Made by a program: the position numbers and the translations under genes. Positions 8,447-16,751 of a stretch of DNA of 46,063 bases are shown piece after piece (the stretch's first letter is position 1; each line of letters starts with the position of its first letter). The notes below the pieces were generated by a model. That model was given only the letters and a program-made list of their open reading frames with translations. It was not told where the DNA came from and searched no databases. Origin of the DNA: Acidimicrobium sp. (lineage in GTDB: Bacteria; Actinomycetota; Acidimicrobiia; Acidimicrobiales; Ilumatobacteraceae); contig NSIC01000002.1 of assembly GCA_002737635.1 (NCBI GenBank), positions 1-46,063 of the forward strand, given 5' to 3'.

Positions 8447-10552
8447 CTACTTCGACTTTACAGTTGGCGTCCGTGGGTCTGTTAAGTCGATTGCGATGAT
8501 CTGCTTGGCATCTTGTCTTCGCAACAATACGAGCAAAGAAATCAACTTGTTCTGCATATCAACCGGCGGACCAAAATTAATTAGAGTACCCGTGCGCAAA
8601 GTCATCACTAGTTGATTTGGTCCACCCACACCGACATTTAAGACTCGCTCCCTCAACTCATCAGGCAACCCCGCCGCAAGTTGCGCCGCGGCTTTATAAA
8701 CAGTGCCGGCGCTCGCACCTGGCGCAAGGTTTGGCCCAACACCCGTGATCTGTAAATACTGAGTTGGTTGACCGGTTTCAACAGCCAAAACACGACCTTG
8801 CGGATCGACGACTCGCGACCGGTTATCTACTCCTATATAGAAGGCCACTGGTTTGCGTTCAACGATCTCAATAACGAGTCTTGACGGAAAGAATGATTTG
8901 ATTCGTACTGACTCAACCCACGGGTCACCTTCGAGTCGGCGCTCGGCGGCTCGCGTATCAACTGTCAAAATTGACTTGCCGTCTAATGACTTCTCTACTG
9001 AGATCAATAAATCAGCGCTGACATATCGAACACCTTCAATTTCAATCTTGCGCACACCGATAATCGGCGAAGCCAGAACAATCAGCACCAGCGCCACTAC
9101 GCCCATCACTGATCCAGCAGCGACCAACAACCTACGGCGGTTGGAGGCAAGATTTCTGATGACATCTCTGCGTCGGTCTTCGAGGCGTGAATCACGAATG
9201 ATATTACTCGGATCAGAAGTGGGTGCAACATTTACAGAGCTCGTCAACTCGTCAATTGGATAATCAGAATCGACTGGCAATCGAAGATCTTCATCAACAA
9301 TGACTATTCGACCATTATTAGTTTTGAGCGTTAACGATGTGTTCGTCGTTGCCGAAAGTTCGTCTTTTGTTTTGTCGTGCGAGTTAGTTGAGTCACTAGG
9401 TTGCACGACTCTTAAATTGCCAGTTGGTGTTGCGTCACCCTCGAAGGCATCTTTGAGTTCTGCTAATACGTCGTCTGAAAGTTGTTCGGCAAAAGACGGC
9501 ACCGGAATCGACAAGTCGGTGTTGTTCGCCGAGCCAAAAGCAGATTCAATTTGTGTATGACGCAAGATCTCGGTCTGATAAAGCGCACCTGCATCTTGAG
9601 AAACAGCCGACGAAAAACCAGCCAAGCGAATTTCACTACGAAGATCTATGCCGTGCGTCTCAGATACGCGTTGGCGAATGAACGTCATCAACTCGACGAC
9701 ATCGTCGGCATTGCCGTCTTCATCGGCTTGAATAAAATTCGCGTGTTTTTCAGAAACTATGGCAGTGCCGACACGATAACCACGCAGACCTAAACCATCA
9801 ATCAATGCACCAGCCGACGCGGCGCCCGAAACTGGGTTGACAAAGACCGAACCAGCGTTTTGACCACCTGGCTGATTTTCGCGCCGCCATTTGACAATTT
9901 CGGCTAAACGCGATTCGCTTTCGGCTTTGTCTCCCCACGAGAGTCGCAAGGTCGCCGAGATGACGATGTGTTGGTCGTTCAGATCAGAACCTCGAAATCG
10001 CAACCCCAGATTTGCGGCCGAAACATTGGCCTCAATACCCCGTTGAAGATGGAACAATCGCACGCTCAACAAAGACGCAATCATGTCTGAGCCGTGACCA
10101 CCCGCATTCATTCTCACTGCCCCACCGATTGAACCTGGCACACCAACTGCCCATTCGAAACCGCGCAAACCTGCAGCAACACTTTGACGGGCAACAACCG
10201 GTAGCGACGCCATTGCCCCAACGACGACCACCGGCTCTTGACCAGTGCTCGGGAGATTTATTTGTTCGGCAAATGGTCCTAATGCGATTGCCAAACCGCG
10301 AAAGCCACTGTTGCTGATCAAAATATTGCTGCCACGACCGAGCATTAGAACAGGGATTCTGACTTTCGCAAGCGCACGCGATGCGGCGTGCAAATCATCG
10401 ATACTTATTGCCCGCATGAACAGCGCCGCCGAACCGCCGACTCGATATGTCGTGTATGGGCCAATTGGTTCGTCTTTCGTGATGCGATCGCCAAGCAAGG
10501 CCGCAAAGCGGTTCAAATCTTTTTCGCTCGGGTGCGCCAATTGTGAAATCAA
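8447..10552 (-). CDS. Fused UDP-N-acetylenolpyruvoylglucosamine reductase and FtsQ
   Basis: The 701-residue protein joins two normally separate proteins. Residues 1-312 are MurB, the FAD enzyme that reduces enolpyruvyl-UDP-GlcNAc to UDP-MurNAc: YTTYRVGG, LGRGSNIL, GVPGSIGGAVRMNAGG, catalytic Ser in NAGSVFVNP (about 235) and the Glu in RSEIRL (about 307). Residues 313-470 are a polar, probably disordered linker. Residues 475-497 form a membrane helix, 498-567 a POTRA domain (VRKIEIEGVRYVSADLL) and the rest the FtsQ beta domain. MurB would be on the cytoplasmic side, tethered to the divisome. The start is TTG, overlapping the murG-murC stop as TTGA. An internal TTG just before the membrane helix exists but lacks a good ribosome site. 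Confidence 0.92.
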   Translation of the reverse strand: MISQLAHPSEKDLNRFAALLGDRITKDEPIGPYTTYRVGGSAALFMRAISIDDLHAASRALAKVRIPVLMLGRGSNILISNSGFRGLAIALGPFAEQINLPSTGQEPVVVVGAMASLPVVARQSVAAGLRGFEWAVGVPGSIGGAVRMNAGGHGSDMIASLLSVRLFHLQRGIEANVSAANLGLRFRGSDLNDQHIVISATLRLSWGDKAESESRLAEIVKWRRENQPGGQNAGSVFVNPVSGAASAGALIDGLGLRGYRVGTAIVSEKHANFIQADEDGNADDVVELMTFIRQRVSETHGIDLRSEIRLAGFSSAVSQDAGALYQTEILRHTQIESAFGSANNTDLSIPVPSFAEQLSDDVLAELKDAFEGDATPTGNLRVVQPSDSTNSHDKTKDELSATTNTSLTLKTNNGRIVIVDEDLRLPVDSDYPIDELTSSVNVAPTSDPSNIIRDSRLEDRRRDVIRNLASNRRRLLVAAGSVMGVVALVLIVLASPIIGVRKIEIEGVRYVSADLLISVEKSLDGKSILTVDTRAAERRLEGDPWVESVRIKSFFPSRLVIEIVERKPVAFYIGVDNRSRVVDPQGRVLAVETGQPTQYLQITGVGPNLAPGASAGTVYKAAAQLAAGLPDELRERVLNVGVGGPNQLVMTLRTGTLINFGPPVDMQNKLISLLVLLRRQDAKQIIAIDLTDPRTPTVKSK

Positions 10553-13086
10553 ATCGACTTACCTCGTCGAAGCGAAATCACTTCGCGGGGCAATGTGGCG
10601 ATGTCGCCACAGCCCATCGAGATGCACAGGTCGCCAGATTTGATTTCATCTGCCAAGAACTCTACGAGATTTGCGCGGTTGGGTTGATACACGACACGAC
10701 TTTCGGGGTGCGATTTAAGAATTGCGTCAATAACAAGTTGGCCCGTCACACCTGCGATTGGTTGTGTGCCAGAAGAATAGATATCAGTCACCACGACCAG
10801 ATCGGCGGCGGCAAACGCGTCGGCGTATAAATGCGACATCACCGACATTCGGTTGAATCTGTTGGGCTGAAACACGGCGACGACACGAGACCATTTGTCT
10901 GACTCATCACGCACCCCCGAGAGCACCGCAGCAATCTCATTGGGAAGATGTGCATAGTCATCGACAAATGTTGCGCCACTGTCAACACCTTGAACATCGA
11001 ATCGTCGAGCTACCCCACCGAATCTACTTAGAGCATCAGCGGCTTGATCAAATTGAACACTGAATTGCATCGCCATGACGATTGCGCCGAGCGCATTGCT
11101 GACATTATGCATGCCGCGTTGTGGCAGATTGACGCGACCGAGTTCAATTTTTTGTTCGCCAATATTTTGCACAACCCTGAAAAAGGCGCTCGCGTCTTTG
11201 AACTGCACCTCAGTTGCGACAAAATCGGCCGATGAGCGAAAATTCGTCGAATAAGAAACCGATTTGTGTGTTTTGGCAATCAATGCGCAAACTGGGTCGT
11301 CGAGACATAGAACTCGTGGTCCCGAAATATTGCCGACATAGTCAAAGAAACTTTGCTCTATTGCCGCCTGAGTCTTGAAATGGTCCAAGTGGTCGATATC
11401 GACATTCGTCAAAATCGTTGCCGAGAGCGGCAACTGCGAATGTGTGCCGTCGCTTTCGTCGGCTTCAACAACGAATAAGTCACCGTTAGTCCATGTCGCG
11501 CCGCGATTAAACGAAACAACATCGCCGCCAATCAGATAACTCGGGTTCTTGTCTGCGCCAAATAAAATACTTGCCAACATTGACGAAGTCGTTGTCTTGC
11601 CGTGTGTTCCGGCGACACCGATACTTGTGGCGCATCGACAAATGCCGGCCAACATCTCGGCTCGCGACAAAACTTGAATGCCCAGTTTTCGTGCGTGCTG
11701 GTATTCGATGTTTGATGCTGCGACCGCCGGCGAACCAGTGACAAAATCACAACCTTGAACAACTTCACGATCGTGCCCGATATTGATCTTGATGCCGACA
11801 CTTGTGAGTCGAGTAATTAGATCTGACTGACGAATGTCGCTGCCTGAAACTTGATGTCCCATCTCGGCCAGCACTGTTGCGACTGCCGACATGCCAGGGC
11901 CACCCACGCCCACGATATGTATTCGCTGTGGTTTTCTTAGATTCAGAACTTTATTTTTCTGAGACGCAACACCGAATATTAAACCAGCGAGTGTCGTTTC
12001 GCGATGTTGTGTGCCAGCCTTACGCGCGGCTATCGCAAGAAGATGAAGTTTGTTTTGATTATCAACCAATGAAATAATCTTGGCAGCCATTAGGGCGTTA
12101 GAAGTTTGAGTTTCGTCGACAACAATTGCGCCGTCAATGTCGCCAAGCCAATTGGCATTTGCTGTTTGATGATCTTCTGCCGCGCCACGCCATGGCACAA
12201 GAACACTGGCAATGCCGATTGTTGAGACTTCGGCTACCGTGCTCGCACCTGCGCGAGCAACAACCAGATCAGAAGCGCTATAGACATCTTGCATCGCCAC
12301 AGTCGACTCAAGTCGTTTATAAATAATTTTTGCGTCGTCATTAATGAATGGCAGATCGTCATTGATGTATCTCTGACCAGTCAAATGAATTATGCAAATG
12401 TCGTTGCGTTGTTGATTAATCTCAACAATTGCTCTGGCGACGCTATTGAGCTTGGCTGAACCAAGCGACCCACCCATGATGCACACAACTTTTCGATCGC
12501 GTGGCACCGACAAACGATCCCGTGCTTGGGCCCTCGTTGCTGACACGTCGAGATTGCGTAGCGCTCGGCGTACCGGCGCACCTGTGAGGGTCGCATTTTT
12601 TAACTTCGATGGCAGATACGCCACGGCACTCGCTGCAGCATTGCGCGCTTGAAGTCTTGTTGCCAAGCCTGGTTGTCGGTCGTAAGAAACAGTCACCACA
12701 GGTATGTTCAACTTCTTTGCCGCGCGAGTTGCTGGCACACTCACATAACCGCCAACAGAAATGACGACCGCTGGTTTCAAACTTGCCAATAATCGCTGGG
12801 CGTGTTGCGTGGCTTTTCGCAAAACTCCAAAAGTTCGAATATTTTTTTGCAGTGCACTAATCGACAGGTCACGACGAAAACCTTGTACGGTCAGCAACGA
12901 GAGTGCGAGACCTGCGGCTGGCACGAGAGTCGTTTCGATGCCGTTGGTTGATCCAATGAAGTGAAGTTGATCTTTGTTGACGCCTGAATCTTGCAACAAC
13001 TCTGCGATTGCGATTGCGGGAATTACATGACCACTAGTTCCCCCGCCGGTGATGACGGCAAAGACGGGGTGGCTGGTGACGGTCAA
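10549..13086 (-). CDS. Fused MurG glycosyltransferase and MurC ligase
   Basis: The 845-residue protein carries MurG (residues 1 to about 372) and MurC (about 386-845). MurG, which adds GlcNAc to lipid I, shows GGGTSGHVIPA, GGYVSVPA, GGSLGSAKLN, RAGASTVAE and AAEDHQTANA; the usual HExN motif near residue 133 reads SYDRQPG. MurC, which adds L-Ala to UDP-MurNAc, shows GVGGPGMSA, the P-loop GTHGKTTTSSML, EADESDGT and DIYSSGTQPI; the usual DYAHHPTE reads DYAHLPNE and FQPHR reads FQPNR. No start codon lies at the domain junction, so the fusion is continuous. The start is TTG with an in-frame stop two codons upstream and no clear ribosome site. It is 23 bases after ftsW. Confidence 0.93.
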   Translation of the reverse strand: MTVTSHPVFAVITGGGTSGHVIPAIAIAELLQDSGVNKDQLHFIGSTNGIETTLVPAAGLALSLLTVQGFRRDLSISALQKNIRTFGVLRKATQHAQRLLASLKPAVVISVGGYVSVPATRAAKKLNIPVVTVSYDRQPGLATRLQARNAAASAVAYLPSKLKNATLTGAPVRRALRNLDVSATRAQARDRLSVPRDRKVVCIMGGSLGSAKLNSVARAIVEINQQRNDICIIHLTGQRYINDDLPFINDDAKIIYKRLESTVAMQDVYSASDLVVARAGASTVAEVSTIGIASVLVPWRGAAEDHQTANANWLGDIDGAIVVDETQTSNALMAAKIISLVDNQNKLHLLAIAARKAGTQHRETTLAGLIFGVASQKNKVLNLRKPQRIHIVGVGGPGMSAVATVLAEMGHQVSGSDIRQSDLITRLTSVGIKINIGHDREVVQGCDFVTGSPAVAASNIEYQHARKLGIQVLSRAEMLAGICRCATSIGVAGTHGKTTTSSMLASILFGADKNPSYLIGGDVVSFNRGATWTNGDLFVVEADESDGTHSQLPLSATILTNVDIDHLDHFKTQAAIEQSFFDYVGNISGPRVLCLDDPVCALIAKTHKSVSYSTNFRSSADFVATEVQFKDASAFFRVVQNIGEQKIELGRVNLPQRGMHNVSNALGAIVMAMQFSVQFDQAADALSRFGGVARRFDVQGVDSGATFVDDYAHLPNEIAAVLSGVRDESDKWSRVVAVFQPNRFNRMSVMSHLYADAFAAADLVVVTDIYSSGTQPIAGVTGQLVIDAILKSHPESRVVYQPNRANLVEFLADEIKSGDLCISMGCGDIATLPREVISLRRGKSI

Positions 13087-13109
13087 GAGGTTCTACTTGT
13101 GAAGATTGC

Positions 13110-14330
13110 TCACTTCATATTACGCGCGACGTTCATCAACAGCCCGGCTGCCGACATGCAAACCAATAGAGAGCTTCCACCGTATGAAATAAGCGGCAGT
13201 GTTAAACCGGTCACGGGCATCGAACCGGTGACTCCACCGATGTTGATTATTGCTTGGATTGCGAACCACATCGTTACGCCACCCGCAAGAAGTGCGCCGA
13301 ATCTTTCTTCTGCGCCCAATGCCGCGCGCAAACCAAAAACCACGAGCGTCAAGAAGCCACCAATCACAACCGTCACGCCGATTAGTCCCATCTCTTCGGC
13401 GATCGTCGAAAAAATAAAGTCGCTGTGCGCTAGTGGTACGTAGCCCCACTTGCCCGTGCCTGCTCCGACACCGACACCAGATATGCCGCCATTCGAAATT
13501 GAAAGTATTGATTGCCAAACTTGGTAGCCGAATGAACCTTTGGTCTCATCTAAGTTCAAGAATGCAGTCCAACGATTTCGACGTGACGATGTGATGAGTG
13601 TGAAAAACAATGCAGCCAGAACGCTCGAACCCGCAATGGTGTTGATGATTCGCATCGGAATGCCCGACATGCACATCACTGCCAAAACGATGCATGTCAT
13701 AACAATGGCGCCGCCAAGGTCGCGCTGTATCAGGCACAGAAATACAGATGCCAACAAAGCAACGACAACTGGTCGTGTTGTGCGATTGATATCGGTGACT
13801 TCTTTTTGACGTCGCCCTAGCAAGTTTGCGCAATAGACCAAGAGTGCCAGCTTCAAAAATTCAGATGGCTGAAAACCGACGGGCCCGATCGCAACCCATG
13901 CACGAGCGCCGTTGATGCTTACCCCGATATTCGGCGCGAAAGGCAAGAACATTAGACCGAAAGCAAAGATCAAAACGGGAAGTACAAACCGACGCATCAA
14001 TGAATATGGAAAGCGGAAGAAAAATGCCATCCCTAATCCGCCCACTGATGCCCACATCAACTGCTTAAAAAACATCCTCCAGGGCGACATGCCGCGATTC
14101 AATGCGACAATCGAAGACGACGACATCACCATTACGAGACCAAATGTCACCAGTGTGAGCACCGTTAAAAAGATCATGAAGAACGTCGTATTGGCAGGTT
14201 TCTGCGCGATACGACGAGACGACAGCAAACCACCGCGATCAAGAACAGCGCGACGACGTTGCGCGAGTGTCATCGTACGATTTGATTGTGTGGTTGAAGT
14301 TTTATTTGAAACTGTGGTTGCTGTGCTCAT
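13110..14330 (-). CDS. ftsW: Peptidoglycan glycosyltransferase FtsW (SEDS family)
   Basis: The 406-residue polytopic protein polymerises lipid II at the division site with its partner FtsI. A basic cytoplasmic tail of about 50 residues precedes roughly ten membrane segments. SEDS motifs are present: GPVGFQPSEFLKLALL, LIQRDLGGAIV with the catalytic-type Asp, HSDFIFSTIAEEMGL, and PVTGLTLPLISYGGSSLL near the C-terminus. It lies between murD and murG-murC; its stop and the murG start are about 23 bases apart. FtsW rather than RodA is supported by the dcw position. Confidence 0.96.
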   Translation of the reverse strand: MSTATTVSNKTSTTQSNRTMTLAQRRRAVLDRGGLLSSRRIAQKPANTTFFMIFLTVLTLVTFGLVMVMSSSSIVALNRGMSPWRMFFKQLMWASVGGLGMAFFFRFPYSLMRRFVLPVLIFAFGLMFLPFAPNIGVSINGARAWVAIGPVGFQPSEFLKLALLVYCANLLGRRQKEVTDINRTTRPVVVALLASVFLCLIQRDLGGAIVMTCIVLAVMCMSGIPMRIINTIAGSSVLAALFFTLITSSRRNRWTAFLNLDETKGSFGYQVWQSILSISNGGISGVGVGAGTGKWGYVPLAHSDFIFSTIAEEMGLIGVTVVIGGFLTLVVFGLRAALGAEERFGALLAGGVTMWFAIQAIINIGGVTGSMPVTGLTLPLISYGGSSLLVCMSAAGLLMNVARNMK

Positions 14331-14337
14331 GATTTCT

Positions 14338-15684
14338 CTACTTTCTTTGTTTCTGCTTGGTCTTAATTAATGCATTTACTTCGTTTTTAAAATCAACGCC
14401 CCGTTCGCCATAGTTCTTGTACCAGTCGTAACTGGTGCAGCCGGGCGAAAGCATTACGACATCGCCTGCTACGGCGAGTTGCTCAGCACATCTGACCGCA
14501 TCGTGCATTGAATCTGCCAGACGAACTTCGCACACACCAGAAAACGCTGCTGCGATTTCTTGAGCAGCGTTGCCAATCGCCACGACAGCCTTGATGCTTT
14601 CTGATTGGCTTGCCATCTCGGTGAGATCTAAACCTTTGTTTTTGCCACCAGCGATTAGCACAATCGATTTAAACGATTTCAACGCGACACTCGTAGCATG
14701 CGGGCTAGTTGCTTTTGAGTCGTTGAACCATCGCACTCCTGCACTTTCGGCGACGAACTCAATTCGATGCGGCGCGTTGACGAAGCTTCGCAAAGCTTGT
14801 GCCACTTGATCACAGTTGGCAAGACCAGACTCAATCGTGATTGCCGCAGCAGCCAAAGCATTGGTCACATCGTGCGGCAAGCTTCGGGCCATTTCGCTGC
14901 GATGCAAAATCTCACCATCTGGGCAAGTCAACACGCCGTTGACTGTGTGATAGTCGCCTGAATCTTGACCGAAACTGACAACTCGAGCACCAGACTTCGT
15001 GGCGAATTTTGTGATCAACTCGTCGCACGCGGGCACGACGGCAACATCTGAAGGCAACAAGTGGGCCCAAATTTTTGCCTTTGCCGCCGTGTATGTGTCA
15101 AGCGAAGAATGCCAATCTAAATGATCGGGCGCGAGATTTAACCACACCGAAGCTTTGGTGCGAAAAGTTTGTGTCAGTGCCAAACGAAAACTTGAACACT
15201 CAACGGCAAACGCTTGGGCGTCGCTTCGCAAGGCAGCGATCAACGGCGTTTCGGTGTTGCCAACGGCCAAAGCCTTAAGACCTGCTGAATTCAACATTGC
15301 GGTAGCCATCAAAGTCGTCGTGGTTTTACCGTCAGTACCGGTTACTGCGACCATCGGTCGCAATGATGACGACTGCTGTTCAAATTGATAAGCAAGTTCG
15401 ATTTCTGACATCACTGGCTTCTGCAGTTTTCGTGAAGATTCAAACAACTGATGACCCTCAGCGATACCTGGTGATGGCACCACGCGGTCAGATTGTTGCA
15501 GTAGATCTCTCAGTTCTGAAACAGTCGGTTTGAACGAAATCATGCTCTTAAGGCTGAGCGCAAATTCTGAGTTGCTATCAGTTTGCAGATCATCGACCAG
15601 AATGACTTTTTCACCGCGCGAAATAAGTTCAGTAGCCACTGCTTGCCCTGCGACAGCCAGCCCATAAACAAGAGTAGTAGTCAT
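14338..15684 (-). CDS. murD: UDP-N-acetylmuramoylalanine--D-glutamate ligase
   Basis: The 448-residue Mur ligase adds D-glutamate to UDP-MurNAc-L-Ala in the cytoplasm. It has an N-terminal UDP-binding Rossmann-like domain, the ATP P-loop VTGTDGKTTTTLM (TDGK is the MurD form), the central LAPDHLDWH block, and C-terminal NDSKATSPHAT and LIAGGKNKG motifs. The end LSPGCTSYDWYKNYGERG matches the family's SPACASFD-type motif with Gly-Cys-Thr substitutions. The start is ATG, two bases after the mraY stop. Confidence 0.96.
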   Translation of the reverse strand: MTTTLVYGLAVAGQAVATELISRGEKVILVDDLQTDSNSEFALSLKSMISFKPTVSELRDLLQQSDRVVPSPGIAEGHQLFESSRKLQKPVMSEIELAYQFEQQSSSLRPMVAVTGTDGKTTTTLMATAMLNSAGLKALAVGNTETPLIAALRSDAQAFAVECSSFRLALTQTFRTKASVWLNLAPDHLDWHSSLDTYTAAKAKIWAHLLPSDVAVVPACDELITKFATKSGARVVSFGQDSGDYHTVNGVLTCPDGEILHRSEMARSLPHDVTNALAAAAITIESGLANCDQVAQALRSFVNAPHRIEFVAESAGVRWFNDSKATSPHATSVALKSFKSIVLIAGGKNKGLDLTEMASQSESIKAVVAIGNAAQEIAAAFSGVCEVRLADSMHDAVRCAEQLAVAGDVVMLSPGCTSYDWYKNYGERGVDFKNEVNALIKTKQKQRK

Positions 15685-15686
15685 TA

Positions 15687-16751
15687 TTAGCGGCGCATTT
15701 CAGAGAGGCTTTGCAAATTGGTGAAGTCGGCGATGAAGATAGCCACGGCAGTTGAGACGCAGATCGCAGAAATAATCCAAAAGCGAATAATCACAGTTGT
15801 CTCTGGCCAACCGCTTTGTTCGAAGTGATGATGAATCGGCGAGTTTTTAAACAAACGCTTTTTTCGCCCTGACGCTTTGAACACACCCATCTGCACCGCG
15901 ACCGACCCTGCTTCGATCACATTGATGCCACAGATAATTGGCAGCAGTAAGTGAGTGTTGGTTGTGACTGCGAGCAGACCGAGTGCGGTGCCAAGCCCGA
16001 GCGCACCGACATCGCCCATGAAGATTCGCGCTGGTGCTGCATTCCACCAAAGAAAACCACCGCAAGCGCCAGCCAACGATGCAGCGAGCACCGCAAGATC
16101 AAGCGGGTTGACTACATCGCCGTAAAACTGCGGATTTCTAAATGCCCAGTATGCGATAACAGTGAAGGCTATGAAACCAAATGATGCAGAACCCGCAGCC
16201 AAACCGTCGAGACCGTCTGTGACATTGACGGCGTTTGAAGTGCCCCAAACCATTAACGCCGTCCAGATAACGAATAGTGGCCAAGTAAAAGTGATACCAG
16301 GCAAATCGGCGCGGGTGAACGAAAGGGTTTCGCTGACGCCAGTCGCGGCCGTCAACCACCAGGTCAAGACGATGCAAATTGCAAAAGTAATGTAGCCCTT
16401 TTTCTTCCAAAAAAGTCCACGATTGTGTTGGCGCTGAACTTTAAGAAAGTCATCCAGAAAGCCGACAAAGCCCAACACAAATACTGCCGCCCAAATGATC
16501 ATCGACTGATCAGAAAATGGCAAACCGTCTCTGAAGTGGGCAATAAACCAACCAAACGCCGCCGAAAACAAAATAGCGATTCCGCCCATTGTCGGCGTGC
16601 CTTGCTTTTTCATGTGTTGCACCGGACCACGGTCTTCAGCACCAAGAATTGGTTGACCTTTGCCGAGGCGCTTGAACACCAAAATTAAAACACGAGTGCC
16701 AATGAGCGACGCAATCATCGCCACTGCGGCGGCTGTCAAAATTGCAATCAC
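15687..16751 (-). CDS. mraY: Phospho-N-acetylmuramoyl-pentapeptide transferase
   Basis: The 354-residue membrane enzyme transfers phospho-MurNAc-pentapeptide to undecaprenyl phosphate, making lipid I. About ten membrane segments are seen. Family motifs include QGTPTMGGIAIL-type sequence near residue 50, FLDDFLKV, NVTDGLDGLAAG, FMGDVGALGLG and HHHFEQSGWPE. The GTG start overlaps the murE stop as GTGA, so murF, which normally lies between them, is cleanly absent. Confidence 0.97.
   Translation of the reverse strand: MIAILTAAAVAMIASLIGTRVLILVFKRLGKGQPILGAEDRGPVQHMKKQGTPTMGGIAILFSAAFGWFIAHFRDGLPFSDQSMIIWAAVFVLGFVGFLDDFLKVQRQHNRGLFWKKKGYITFAICIVLTWWLTAATGVSETLSFTRADLPGITFTWPLFVIWTALMVWGTSNAVNVTDGLDGLAAGSASFGFIAFTVIAYWAFRNPQFYGDVVNPLDLAVLAASLAGACGGFLWWNAAPARIFMGDVGALGLGTALGLLAVTTNTHLLLPIICGINVIEAGSVAVQMGVFKASGRKKRLFKNSPIHHHFEQSGWPETTVIIRFWIISAICVSTAVAIFIADFTNLQSLSEMRR

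Noticed and set aside
11900-12000. Separate murC start at the MurG-MurC junction
   Set aside because: No start codon with a ribosome binding site lies in frame between the domains; the frame is continuous.
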